Source: an uncultured Bacilli bacterium (GTDB lineage Bacteria > Bacillota_I > Bacilli_A > RF39 > UBA660). Taken from it: 64,000 nt of DNA. Below are positions 17,194-26,087 of the stretch, piece after piece (within the stretch, counting starts at the first letter, position 1; each line of letters begins with the position of its first letter). The notes beneath the pieces are model-generated. The model saw only the letters and a program-made list of their open reading frames with translations. It did no database searches and was not told the DNA's origin. A program made the position numbers and the translations under genes. Location of the stretch: positions 1 through 64,000 of the forward strand of contig CAKOIM010000003.1 of assembly GCA_934086815.1 (NCBI GenBank), written 5' to 3'.

Positions 17194-18125
17194 TTTTCTA
17201 ACCTCACTATTTCTTTGTAATTATTTGGAAATCCCATTTCATGTAAAACCTTATCAATATTTATAACTTCTAATTTCCCAGCTAATAAGTCAAATTCATA
17301 ACTAATCTCACTTATAAACAACTGGAAATTTCTTGAATCAAGAAGTTGTTTTAATATAATAATTAATGCAAACAAATCATTTTTACCATAAACATAAAAA
17401 TCATCTTGCTTAGGAATATATAACTGTTGATGAAATTTAGTATCGTCAATATTTTTTTGTGTTCTATTTAAATAACAAATATCCTCATGAGCACAAAGAT
17501 TTCGATAATTAGCTACAATTGGTAAATAAGAAATCATATTTTGAACACTAATTTCAAATATATCAGCTATTTCTTTTTGGTCTTGATACTGTAATATAGT
17601 ATATAATTCTCCGACTATCCCAAAAGATAAAACTTTCACAACAACCCAAAGTGGTATATATCCATAATTTATTAAGTAATGCGCTGTTGCAGTGTGTTGT
17701 TTTCCATTAACACTTATTTGTCTTTTCATCTTTTTTATTAAATCGTTAATTTGTCTATTTTTACGAGAATCCTTCACAAAATTGTGGGGATTTAAATAAT
17801 TATTTTCCTTAAACCCATGATTTTTACTCATTACATATGCTAAAATACTTTTTAAATTATTTTCAACTATTAATAAGTTTTTAAATATTATATTTCTTAA
17901 CTTTCTATCAAAAGAAAACATAGCATATAACTCTTCAAATTTTGTTCCTTCTAAATACTTTCTATTATTAAAAGGATCCAAAAATAAATGACGGTAACCA
18001 CTTAGAAAGAAATAATTTTCTCTTAAAAGCGTAGTTTTAGCACTCTCTATATCGCTAATGATAAGCCCTTTACTTGCAAGTATGTCAATTTGTTCATCTA
18101 ATGTTTTAAATGTCTTTGTTTTCAC
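17190..18125 (-). CDS. Abi_2 (AbiD/AbiF-type) abortive-infection family protein
   Basis: This 311-residue protein starts with a typical Abi_2 layout (DEQIDILASKGL, ENYFFLSGYRHLFLD, FDRKLRNIIFKNLLIVEN) and carries ANYRNLCAHEDICYL, the R-x4-H motif that relates the family to HEPN ribonucleases. Members block phage growth in lactococci, probably by RNA cleavage. It is helical and cytosolic. It lies outside the recognised mobile elements, overlaps htrA by 4 bases and follows the interrupted amidase gene. Confidence 0.85.
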   Translation of the reverse strand: MKTKTFKTLDEQIDILASKGLIISDIESAKTTLLRENYFFLSGYRHLFLDPFNNRKYLEGTKFEELYAMFSFDRKLRNIIFKNLLIVENNLKSILAYVMSKNHGFKENNYLNPHNFVKDSRKNRQINDLIKKMKRQISVNGKQHTATAHYLINYGYIPLWVVVKVLSFGIVGELYTILQYQDQKEIADIFEISVQNMISYLPIVANYRNLCAHEDICYLNRTQKNIDDTKFHQQLYIPKQDDFYVYGKNDLFALIIILKQLLDSRNFQLFISEISYEFDLLAGKLEVINIDKVLHEMGFPNNYKEIVRLEK

Positions 18126-18224
18126 ACTATACCGCCTTTACTTTAAACATTATATCACACTTGACATAATAAATATATAAAAAAATAATGTTGTAAATGT
18201 AAATAAAAAGTGATTTTTATGTGA

Positions 18225-18755
18225 TTAAATATAATAATCACTTAATGCTTCGGCTATAGCCTGAGCAATTTCTTCTTGATATTTTTTTGTGACTAACTTT
18301 TCCCTTTCATTTTTATTTGATAAAAAACCACACTCAATTAGTATTCCCTTTTTATTAAGTTTATTATACATATATGTAGATGTAGGTATTTTTTTAATTT
18401 CTCTATCCCCATTTAATTTCTTATTCAAGTGATTTTGAACAAAGTGAGCTAAATTCTTATTTTCTTTATTATAAAATACTTGAGGTCCATAATATTTAGT
18501 GTCCAATAAAAAATTCAAATGAATTGATAAATATAAATTTGTTTTTTCTTGATTTATAATTTTTATCCTTTCATCAAAATCAGCTTTTTTACGATGATTT
18601 TTAACTCCTTTACTTAAATCTTTATCACTATCCCGAGTTAAAATAACAGTCGCACCCATCTGGCTTAAAATTTTTTCTAAATACAAGCTTATATTTAAAG
18701 TTATATCTTTTTCATAAATATCTTTATAAATAGCTCCAGGATCTAGTCCTCCATG
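18225..18755 (-). pseudogene. N-acetylmuramoyl-L-alanine amidase, 3' part (cut by the element)
   Basis: This frame continues from the attachment core HGG into LDPGAIYKDIYEKDITL, then MGATVILTRDSD, NLYLSIHLNF and GILIECGFLSN: the conserved TRxxD, xxSIHxN and ECGFLSN motifs of Amidase_3/CwlD-type zinc amidases. The signal peptide and first zinc motif are missing here and lie at 27690-27827. Joining the two at the 10-bp core restores one continuous frame of about 220 codons. Within this piece a TTG at 18686 could act as an internal start, but the product would lack the first catalytic histidine. Confidence 0.9.
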
Positions 18756-18764
18756 TGGAGGACT
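18745..18764. repeat. Attachment site, amidase 3' side of the element
   Basis: AGTCCTCC (18745-18752) and GGAGGACT (18757-18764) form an inverted repeat around ATGT, a dyad expected at a serine-recombinase crossover. The 10 bases TCCTCCATGT at 18747-18756 recur at 27699-27708, the other end of the element. Confidence 0.85.
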
Positions 18765-18782
18765 CTGTTAAATCCAAACTTT

Positions 18783-19616
18783 TTATTTCATTTCTATTTT
18801 TTCTTGTCTTTTCTGTTCTTTTTCTAATTCTTTTAAAGACTTTTTAGGTGTAGGTAAATCTTCAGGCATGACACCTCCAAGTCTTTTAATAGTATTTCTA
18901 ACTTCTTGACCTACTTCATAATGCGTTTCTTTTGCTTTACTTTCACCTTGTATATTATCTCTTTTCAATTTTTGTTCAGTTTGTGAAATTCTAAATAGAT
19001 TAGCAATTAATTCATCACTACCCATATTGTCTAAAATATCTTCTCTATATCTTAAACCTTTTCTTTTAGCAATATCATCGGCTGTTTCACCATTATATAA
19101 CCCTTTATAACCAGCATTATGAAATTGATCAAAGTTTTTAACACCTGCTTTTCTAGCTGCTTGGTTTAGAGAATAGTTTCCTTTTTTGGTTAAACTTCTT
19201 TGATAAAATCTTTTTTCGTCTTCAGTTAACATAGAATACTCTTTTTCAGTTAATTCCTGACGTCTTGTTTGTACTGCAAAGTAAGTTTGACCTAGTGCAA
19301 CAACTTCTTTTCTAGGATCTGAATTTTGTACTATCAAATAGCATATATACCTTGATAGTTTATAATCTTGTATATTAGCAGTTGCATTATTGTTTCTTTT
19401 TGACAACTTGTTGACCTCAACAAGTTGTTCTTCTACATTATATCCTGAATTTATACAAGCCTCTTTTGCTTTGTTTAAAACTTTTAAAAAATTTCTCCAA
19501 TCTCTATATTCTAAAACTTTTGCAAGTTCTCTAGCTAACCAATACTCATTACCATAATCATCAATATGTTTAATACCTTCAAATATTATTTCATTATATT
19601 CTTTAATTTCGTTCAT
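18783..19616 (-). CDS. dinD: DinD-like DNA-damage-inducible protein D
   Basis: This 277-residue protein matches E. coli DinD along its length: EYWLARELAKVLEYRDWRNF, KAKEACINSG, LSRYICYLIVQNSDPRKEV, GQTYFAVQTRRQELT and the C-terminal LGGVMPEDLPTPKKSLKELE. It has a BRO-N-like N-terminal domain. In E. coli DinD binds RecA and dissociates its filaments; the role here is inferred. It sits between the attachment site and the recombinase and could link element behaviour to the SOS response. ATG start at 19616. Confidence 0.9.
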   Translation of the reverse strand: MNEIKEYNEIIFEGIKHIDDYGNEYWLARELAKVLEYRDWRNFLKVLNKAKEACINSGYNVEEQLVEVNKLSKRNNNATANIQDYKLSRYICYLIVQNSDPRKEVVALGQTYFAVQTRRQELTEKEYSMLTEDEKRFYQRSLTKKGNYSLNQAARKAGVKNFDQFHNAGYKGLYNGETADDIAKRKGLRYREDILDNMGSDELIANLFRISQTEQKLKRDNIQGESKAKETHYEVGQEVRNTIKRLGGVMPEDLPTPKKSLKELEKEQKRQEKIEMK

Positions 19617-19676
19617 CCATTAACTCCTATTTTTCTGTATTTCTCATTTTGTAGAAAAGTCCAAATCACTGCTTTA

Positions 19677-21269
19677 TTAAAATTCAAAATTCCATTCTAT
19701 TTCAATATCTCGTGTTTTTGTAATTTTATCATAATTTCCAATATAAATTTTATCAATAAATTCATCAATTATTACTTTATTAAGTTCTTTAATGTGTTTA
19801 TATTTTTTTAATATTTTATCAGTCTCTTTTTTGTCATCTGCGAGTTTTTTTAAATTTTCTATTTCAATATCAATTAATTCTATTCTTTTCATCATATTTT
19901 CAATTTCACTAAAATACTCTTTTGACATAAACCGAAACATTTCCTCTTCTATAACACCATTAACTTTTTCTTCAAAAAGATTTCGATAATAATTTTTATT
20001 ACTTTCTACTCTCTTTGTAAGATTTTCTTTTTCTTTAATTAATAAATTTATCTTTATCTCATTATCAAAATTATTTTTATCTTTTTGTTGATAGAGTTCT
20101 TTTAAGTTATTTTGATCATAATAATTATTTAGTAAATCATTGATAGCATTAAGTAAAATAGTTTCTAATTCATCTATTCTAATCGCTTTATTATTATCGC
20201 ATATGTGATATTTCTTTGCTCCCTTACACTGCAAGTATGCCCTTTTACCATCGTGAGCATTATATACATTTCTCATAAAAGATTTATTACAACAACTACA
20301 ATACACTTTTCTACTTAAATAATGTACTTCACCACTTTTAATAGGTCTACTATGTGTTCCTAATATTTTCTGCACTTTATTCCATGTTTCCATGTCAATT
20401 ATAGCTTCGTGTGAATTTTCTATTCTACACCAATCACTTTCTGGTACTTTTTTAAATTTGTGCACCTTGTATCCTAATGATGCTTTTTTTCCTTGAACTA
20501 AATTACCAATATATGCCTCATTTCTTAGTATCTGTGCGATTGTATCAGGGCTCCACCTAACTGTATTTAAATCACAACTTGAGCAAACATACTTGCTACC
20601 TTTTTGTTTTTTATAAACAGACCTAGGTGGTATATTATTATTGTTTAGATATTCACAAATTTTGTGATAACCATAACCATTTGCATACATTTCAAATATT
20701 TTTCTAACAACTTCAGCAGCAACTGGGTCAATAACTAACTTATGTTTATCTTCTGCATATTTTTCATAACCATAAGGAGCAAAACTTCCCATAAACAAAC
20801 CATCTTCTCGTTTATTTTTTAAAGACTTTTTGATATTCGTTGACAAATCATCTAAATACCATTCATTAATAAGTCCATTTATTTGTCTTGATTTCTTATT
20901 AGACTCAATACTTGTATCAGCATTATCAACAATACTTACAAATCGAACTTGCCATTCTATGAACTTATTGTGTAAATATCTTTCAATAACTTCCATATCT
21001 CTTGAAAATCTTGATTGACTTTTGCATAAAACTAAATTAATTTTCCCACTTTCACAATCTTTGATAAGTCTTTCAAAGTCAGGTCTATAAGTCCCTGCGC
21101 CTGAAAAGTCATCATCAGAATAAATATCTACAACATTCCATCCACATTGACTTGCATATTTTAAACACATACTTCTTTGGTTTATTATACTATTACTATC
21201 ATCATTTTTATTTATTTTATCTCTATCTTCATCAGATAACCTACAATATACACCTACCTTTTCTATCAT
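19677..21269 (-). CDS. Large serine recombinase (integrase of the element)
   Basis: The start is taken at MIEKVGVYCRLS (ATG at 21269), seven bases after GGAGG; the frame stays open eight or nine codons upstream. About 530 residues: a resolvase catalytic domain with the nucleophile Ser in YCRLS, CKSQSRFSRD and the YGYEK linker; a recombinase domain (about 165-270); a zinc ribbon (CSCCNKSF, then LQCKG..YHICDN); and a long coiled-coil region (about 400-500). This architecture belongs to phage and Tn4451-type integrases. It lies near one end of the element, and the dyad in the amidase gene is its likely target. Confidence 0.92.
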   Translation of the reverse strand: MIEKVGVYCRLSDEDRDKINKNDDSNSIINQRSMCLKYASQCGWNVVDIYSDDDFSGAGTYRPDFERLIKDCESGKINLVLCKSQSRFSRDMEVIERYLHNKFIEWQVRFVSIVDNADTSIESNKKSRQINGLINEWYLDDLSTNIKKSLKNKREDGLFMGSFAPYGYEKYAEDKHKLVIDPVAAEVVRKIFEMYANGYGYHKICEYLNNNNIPPRSVYKKQKGSKYVCSSCDLNTVRWSPDTIAQILRNEAYIGNLVQGKKASLGYKVHKFKKVPESDWCRIENSHEAIIDMETWNKVQKILGTHSRPIKSGEVHYLSRKVYCSCCNKSFMRNVYNAHDGKRAYLQCKGAKKYHICDNNKAIRIDELETILLNAINDLLNNYYDQNNLKELYQQKDKNNFDNEIKINLLIKEKENLTKRVESNKNYYRNLFEEKVNGVIEEEMFRFMSKEYFSEIENMMKRIELIDIEIENLKKLADDKKETDKILKKYKHIKELNKVIIDEFIDKIYIGNYDKITKTRDIEIEWNFEF

Positions 21270-21336
21270 AGCCATTCCTCCAATATATAAGAACAACTAT
21301 AAATATTTGTAAATACAAGTATATTATAAACCAAAC

Positions 21337-21480
21337 TCACGAATTATTTAACCTTAATTCTTGACTTTCTAGTTTTAATATAATATTTAACAATTTTTTA
21401 TTAAATAACTCCTTTAATTCTTTATTAGTTTTATTATCATTGTTCTTAAATTTATATTTTACTTTATATACTACCTCCAT
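21337..21480 (-). CDS. Small accessory protein before the recombinase
   Basis: A 47-residue frame (MEVVYKVKYKF, then NKTNKELKELFNKKLLNIIL) starts ATG behind GGGGG and ends about 70 bases before the recombinase gene. It is lysine-rich and helical. Short proteins of this look often precede large serine recombinases in Firmicute elements and may help direct recombination, but no function can be read from the sequence. Confidence 0.6.
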   Translation of the reverse strand: MEVVYKVKYKFKNNDNKTNKELKELFNKKLLNIILKLESQELRLNNS

Positions 21481-21547
21481 ATTCTAATCCCCCTTTTTCT
21501 CATATTTTATAAATAGATTCCTCCTATCGTATAACGTCGTCTCCTTT

Positions 21548-22141
21548 CTAACTAAATTCTTTTAACATATCTTTCATTACTGCAATTTCTTCTGGATTTG
21601 CTGGTGTTGATTTACAAACTTCAGGATGTTCCATCCAATAAGGAACTTTTCCTTCCTTTTTAAACTTTTTAAATTTATTATTATATTTATTTTTATAATT
21701 ATTATTTATATTATGGTCGCAATCTATTGCACTCTCACTACTGCAATCTGTTGCACTATCATCTGCAACCTTTGTCGGTATCTTTTCTTTATTAAGATAT
21801 ATTCTTCTTTGTCCATCAACTTTTTTTACAAAGACATATTTTAATTCTTTGAACTTAGACAATGAATAACTAATAGTTCTTTCTGAAGTATTAATACAGT
21901 CTGCTAAATATTTATTAGTTGCAAAGCAATAAGCTCTTTTTAAGGTAAGTGAAATAATAAGACTTAATAGATCTGTATCAGTTCTTGTTAAGTTCTTATC
22001 ATTAAATAATATTCTAGGTTTTATGATAAAATCACAATCTAATTTATTAATATTATTCTCCTTTAAAATAAGTAAAGACTTTTCACTCTTCCCAAATTTG
22101 ACAATAATAATTCTAAGAGGATTTTTTACATCTATTCTCAA
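21548..22141 (-). CDS. Helix-turn-helix replication-type protein
   Basis: This 197-residue protein has a winged-helix segment in the middle (TDLLSLIISLTLKRAYCFATN, ADCINTSERTISYSLSKFKE, then YVFVKKVDGQRRIYL) resembling the N-terminal domain of RepA/DnaD-like initiators. An Asn/Lys-rich linker and a short conserved tail (PYWMEHPEVCKSTPA) follow. It probably acts in replication or copy control of the excised element. The role is inferred from fold and context. Confidence 0.65.
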   Translation of the reverse strand: MRIDVKNPLRIIIVKFGKSEKSLLILKENNINKLDCDFIIKPRILFNDKNLTRTDTDLLSLIISLTLKRAYCFATNKYLADCINTSERTISYSLSKFKELKYVFVKKVDGQRRIYLNKEKIPTKVADDSATDCSSESAIDCDHNINNNYKNKYNNKFKKFKKEGKVPYWMEHPEVCKSTPANPEEIAVMKDMLKEFS

Positions 22142-22178
22142 AGATATTATTTTGATTTATTCTATATATCTTATAGAA

Positions 22179-22248
22179 AAGGTACTAACATAAATCTCCG
22201 AACATTTACTGTACCTTATTTGTTAGCGATAATTCAATTCTAACAAAT
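22179..22248. repeat. Two nested hairpins between replication-type genes
   Basis: AAGGTAC (22179-22185) pairs with GTACCTT (22211-22217), with an inner TAAAT/ATTTA pair. Immediately next, ATTTGTTAG (22218-22226) pairs with CTAACAAAT (22240-22248). The second hairpin covers the end of the 88-residue gene. They may be terminators, an attenuator, or part of a replication origin for the excised circle. Confidence 0.55.
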
Positions 22249-22506
22249 TGCAAACTCATATAATCCTGTATCATATTCTCTAAACTTAATATAGTTGTAT
22301 TTTTCTAATTGTTTCAAGTTTTTTCTAAATGCGATATTTTTTATACTCTTAACTTCTTTTTTTACTCTACCAATATTGATATTTGATATAGTTTTATCAA
22401 ATCCTTCTGAATATAGATAAGCAAATATTTCTTTTGTTTCAGGTTTGATATTTTTATCTTTCCATATCATATGGTCTGTTATATCTAGTTGTTTTCTTTT
22501 AGACAT
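22240..22506 (-). CDS. Small winged-helix protein
   Basis: An 88-residue protein (ITDHMIWKDKNIKPETKEIF, YLYSEGF, then FRKNLKQLEKYNYIKFREY) with the two-helix-plus-wing pattern of small DNA-binding proteins from plasmids and integrative elements. It ends in the hairpin before the 197-residue replication-type gene. Probable regulator or replication accessory; not assignable further. Confidence 0.6.
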   Translation of the reverse strand: MSKRKQLDITDHMIWKDKNIKPETKEIFAYLYSEGFDKTISNINIGRVKKEVKSIKNIAFRKNLKQLEKYNYIKFREYDTGLYEFAIC

Positions 22507-22766
22507 TCATTTTCTCCAATTTAAATAATAACATTAACGATGGAAATTTATCAGAAGAAGATAAAGAGACGGCTCTTGAAACTATACAAGATTTAGAATA
22601 CCAAAATACAACTAACAAACTCATTATAGAAATATTAGATAATACAAGATATAAGGAGGCGAAGAATAATGCAAAAAATAAAAAAGGCAACATTATACTT
22701 ACATTAGTTTGCATTATGTTGCTTATGGAGTTTCAAAAGGGTTCTCCCTTTGCACGCTATTCCTAG
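22503..22766 (+). pseudogene. Truncated plus-strand coding remnant
   Basis: The plus strand stays open for 87 codons with protein-like content (GNLSEEDKETALETIQDLE, then NKLIIEILDN) but has no start codon near its 5' end, and it runs against the direction of all other genes of the element. It ends with a hydrophobic stretch (NIILTLVCIMLLMEF). It looks like an N-terminally deleted membrane protein gene; family not recognised. Confidence 0.35.
22736..22751. repeat. Perfect 6-bp hairpin, candidate oriT or terminator
   Basis: AAAGGG (22736-22741) and CCCTTT (22746-22751) enclose TTCT; GCACGCTATTCC follows. No T-run follows on either strand, which makes a terminator less likely and an oriT-type hairpin possible. 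Confidence 0.35.
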
Positions 22767-22818
22767 TTGACTTGTCCAACTTAGTAGTATGTTACTATCT
22801 TGTCTAAAAGATAGTTTA

Positions 22819-23448
22819 TTAATTGTCATTATGATATAAGTATTCATCAGGAACATCTGGATAACCTGATATATAAAAATTAAAAATATCATTTAAAATT
22901 TGGATACATATACCGTAACTCTTGTCATCTATTAGATTTTGATTTAAATATTTACTATTTAATTCATTTCTTATTTCGTTATATAAATATTCATATTCAT
23001 TAGAATCTATATTTTTTATTTTTCTTATTGTATTAGTAAGTTCTGAAATCTTATCAATTTCTAGATTTATCCTATTATCAACTGTTTTTTCTATTTCTTC
23101 TAATAGTTCATATAATGATAGTGCTAAATAATAAGATGTACAATCTTCATTAGAAGATTTTTCATATCTAACTAAATAGTTTTTCAGTTCATTTATTGTA
23201 TAATCTAATATATTATTTTCTTTTAAGAACGAACAACAAGAAGAATCTAAGATATATCCTTTCAAAGAAATTTTGTTCAATTTAATTGTTTTTTCTATTT
23301 GATACATATTTTCAGATAATTCAACAAGTTCATTTGCCTTAGTTATAAATTGAAACATTTTATTATTTATAGAATCATGAATTTTATTTATATCCATGAA
23401 TGCTTCTAAAATTCTTACACTATAATTATTATCCATATAAGACTCCAA
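22819..23448 (-). CDS. Hypothetical protein of the element (209 aa)
   Basis: Not recognised. It is an acidic, predominantly helical, cytosolic protein rich in Asn, Glu and Ile, with no motif seen. The start is uncertain: ATG at 23448 (MESYMDNN) or the fifth codon. It follows the 713-residue protein by one base, so the two are probably made together and may work together. Confidence 0.6.
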   Translation of the reverse strand: MESYMDNNYSVRILEAFMDINKIHDSINNKMFQFITKANELVELSENMYQIEKTIKLNKISLKGYILDSSCCSFLKENNILDYTINELKNYLVRYEKSSNEDCTSYYLALSLYELLEEIEKTVDNRINLEIDKISELTNTIRKIKNIDSNEYEYLYNEIRNELNSKYLNQNLIDDKSYGICIQILNDIFNFYISGYPDVPDEYLYHNDN

Positions 23449-23449
23449 T

Positions 23450-25591
23450 CTATTTTAAAATATTATATATGATCATAAATATCGCACCAGCAATAAAACC
23501 TGTAATTAATGTTAATGTTAATATATTGGCAAAGCCACTAGAGAAACCACCATTACCACCATTTGAACCTTTACTTAATGTTTTGACTTTAGGCTTTTCC
23601 TTGCTTTTTTGCTGTTCTTTTTGTTGTTTAATAATCATATTTCTTTGTTTTATTTGTTGTGCTATTTGAATTTCAGAAGCACTTCTTTTTGTAAAACTTA
23701 CAGATTTAACTTCAGGACCTCTAATAATTTTTGTTTGAGAAACATTTTCCTGAAATTGTTTCTTATTTTCTTTCTCAACTTTACTTTTCCAATTATTGAA
23801 ATCAGTAATATCCTTGTTTATTCTTTGACTATTATCTTTTCTAGCCATTTCACTGATTCTTGTATACTTTCCCATGTATGCCTCTTTTGTTATCTGCTTA
23901 TCTTTAAAATAATCACCTGAAATGTTATCAATTACTGTCCATTCACATTCCCTTTTAAATGGAACATCATCAAATATTTCATTATGCTTATTCTGTAATA
24001 ATTGTTTATATTTTAATATATCATCTTTAGATTTTCCTTGCTGTTCCATATTCCTAACTTCTTCTTTAGATAAATATAAATCTCTTTCACTACATTCCAA
24101 TTTAAGTTTTATATCTTTTCCATCCAATGTTTTTCCAATAACAATTTGTGACATTTGTTTGTCAAATTCAGCAGTTTCCTTCAATTGTTCAATTTTTTCT
24201 GGTGTATAATCAGAACTAAATGTATGATCTTGATCACCAAATACTGTAATCAATCCTGGTGCAAGTCTTTGTAATTCGTTCATAGCTTCCATTACTTTTG
24301 CTCTTTTTTCCGGAGCTTCTTGAAGCATTGTTTCATTATACATAAAATCAACATTTTTATTTTTTAATTCCTGTATTAATTGCATATTAGGTCCAATAAC
24401 TTGTTTAACCATATCTTCTAGTGTAATCCCAAACTTTTCTTCCCATACTAATTTAAAGTTTTTATCTGCTTTTTTGATTTCAACTAACTCATTAAACAAT
24501 TCAAAAGATCGATTTTTTCCATCATTTTTAATATTAGAATTAAAATTTATTAAAGATGAATTTAATGAGTTTCTTAATATTTGGATAACTAATTCTTTAT
24601 CTTTTGATGATAATCCTTTTTTTGATATTTCTTCTGCTGCATTTCTATTAATCATACTCCTTAATCTATAAGAAGCACCTAATTTTTCTGAGAGATTTTG
24701 ACCCATAGAACTTATATCGTAATTATAGACATATTCAATTGAATTATTATCATTTAATTTACTACTAACAGTATTTTCATAACCGATAGATCTTAGTACT
24801 AATTGAAAATCACCACCCATTGAATTACATTTTTTAATATTTTCTTTAATTTGGTTATTTAAAGCAACCATTTGTTCATAAGTAGAAGAATTAAAATTCT
24901 CATAGTCCGTTGTAAAGTAATAAACTATCTTTGAAGAAATTCTTTTTCCTGTTTCTCGCCCAAATTTATCAATACATATTCTTTCAATTTCTTTATACAT
25001 AGATGGTAATCCTTTAGAAAATCCAATATTTCCAATATCAAGTTCATTTTCAATTGAAAGATTAAGCCCACTTAGTTTTTTATGTAATGCATATCTCATT
25101 GCTTCTTCTTTGTTGCTAGAATTGATGTCATTTACCACTTGTGTGCTAATCATTGAATCCTCATATATTTCAAACAATTTTCTTTTAATAGAATCAATTT
25201 GTTCAGTTGAATAATTACCATTAGGTAATTGTGATATCATATATAAATTTGGAACAGAATCAATCCACTTATTAATTTCTGAAATATTAGAACAATTTAT
25301 TAAAGATAGTGATGTAATCATCAAAGAAGATAAATACATTCCTTGATGATTAGTTTTTAACCCAGTATCTAACTCATTAGGATTTAATGAAAGATAGGTA
25401 CTTTCCATTTTTTCTAACTCAAATGTTAATTCTTTATCAATATCTTCACTTGTTTTTCCACTATTTACATAAATTGCAATTGCCTTTTGTCTTAATTCTT
25501 CAGATACTAAACCTGGATATTTTGAATTTGTAGCATCTATTTTTGAATTAATTAAATTTAGTAAATTCTGATAAGTATTTTCATTAGACAT
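23450..25591 (-). CDS. Hypothetical large protein with C-terminal membrane anchor
   Basis: Not recognised. The ATG at 25591 (MSNENTYQNLL) follows AAAAGGAAG; an upstream in-frame TTG is less likely. About 713 residues, mostly helical. A charged Lys/Gln-rich coiled-coil region (about 600-665) leads to a glycine-rich linker (SKGSNGGNGGFSSG) and one hydrophobic helix at the extreme C-terminus (LTLTLITGFIAGAIFMII). This fits a cytosolic protein tail-anchored in the membrane. It sits between the decayed relaxase gene and the 209-residue gene. A role in transfer, or as cargo such as defence, is possible but unsupported. Confidence 0.65.
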   Translation of the reverse strand: MSNENTYQNLLNLINSKIDATNSKYPGLVSEELRQKAIAIYVNSGKTSEDIDKELTFELEKMESTYLSLNPNELDTGLKTNHQGMYLSSLMITSLSLINCSNISEINKWIDSVPNLYMISQLPNGNYSTEQIDSIKRKLFEIYEDSMISTQVVNDINSSNKEEAMRYALHKKLSGLNLSIENELDIGNIGFSKGLPSMYKEIERICIDKFGRETGKRISSKIVYYFTTDYENFNSSTYEQMVALNNQIKENIKKCNSMGGDFQLVLRSIGYENTVSSKLNDNNSIEYVYNYDISSMGQNLSEKLGASYRLRSMINRNAAEEISKKGLSSKDKELVIQILRNSLNSSLINFNSNIKNDGKNRSFELFNELVEIKKADKNFKLVWEEKFGITLEDMVKQVIGPNMQLIQELKNKNVDFMYNETMLQEAPEKRAKVMEAMNELQRLAPGLITVFGDQDHTFSSDYTPEKIEQLKETAEFDKQMSQIVIGKTLDGKDIKLKLECSERDLYLSKEEVRNMEQQGKSKDDILKYKQLLQNKHNEIFDDVPFKRECEWTVIDNISGDYFKDKQITKEAYMGKYTRISEMARKDNSQRINKDITDFNNWKSKVEKENKKQFQENVSQTKIIRGPEVKSVSFTKRSASEIQIAQQIKQRNMIIKQQKEQQKSKEKPKVKTLSKGSNGGNGGFSSGFANILTLTLITGFIAGAIFMIIYNILK

Positions 25592-25663
25592 AAATATCAA
25601 CTTCCTTTTAAAGATCTATCTTATATGAATATTATATCATTTATTTATTCTTTTTTTAAATTT

Positions 25664-26087
25664 TTATTGCTATGATTAAAATTATTTTTATCTACATATA
25701 TCCAAGTCATCTGTCTTATCATAATTAGAAACAGCTTTGACTTTTTCCTTGTAATAATTTGGTGCATTAACATAGTTAAATAATTCATCTTGTTTAGTAG
25801 TACCTCGTGATATTTTAATAACATCTTCCATATCAAAATCTTCATTATCATAATAATTTTTTACTTCAATAGTAGTTTCATCTTTTGCATATTCATTACC
25901 AAATTGTAATATCTATCTAAAGAACTTTTTAATTTCCTCCAATATAACATCAATATAATTTTTTAATTTGTTATTTTCGACTGTTAAATTTTGATTTCTA
26001 GTAACAAGTGATTTCACTTCTCGTTTAAGGTTACTATTTTCCTTTTCTTCGTACTTCAATCCAGAAAAATCTAAAATACATCAATTT
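25664..26087 (-). pseudogene. MobV relaxase, C-terminal remnant with internal stop
   Basis: Read on the minus strand from about 26087, one frame gives LDFSGLKYEEKENSNLKRE, a coiled coil (ENNKLKNYIDVILEEIKKFF), an in-frame TAG, then ILQFGNEYAKDETTIEV, DFDMEDVIKISRGTTKQ and a stop. A long coiled coil and an acidic tail are usual for the C-terminus of MobV/Pre proteins. The N-terminal relaxase domain is gone; its place is taken by the deoxyribosyltransferase gene, which overlaps its first codons. Confidence 0.6.

Noticed and set aside
22499..22892. Two minus-strand frames of 62 and 71 codons between the winged-helix and 209-aa genes
   Set aside because: Composition is not protein-like, starts are poor, and they cross a perfect hairpin and the plus-strand remnant.
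25645..25851. 68-codon minus-strand frame rich in Met, Ile and Lys
   Set aside because: It is an out-of-frame shadow of the MobV C-terminal remnant, which reads sensibly in a neighbouring frame.
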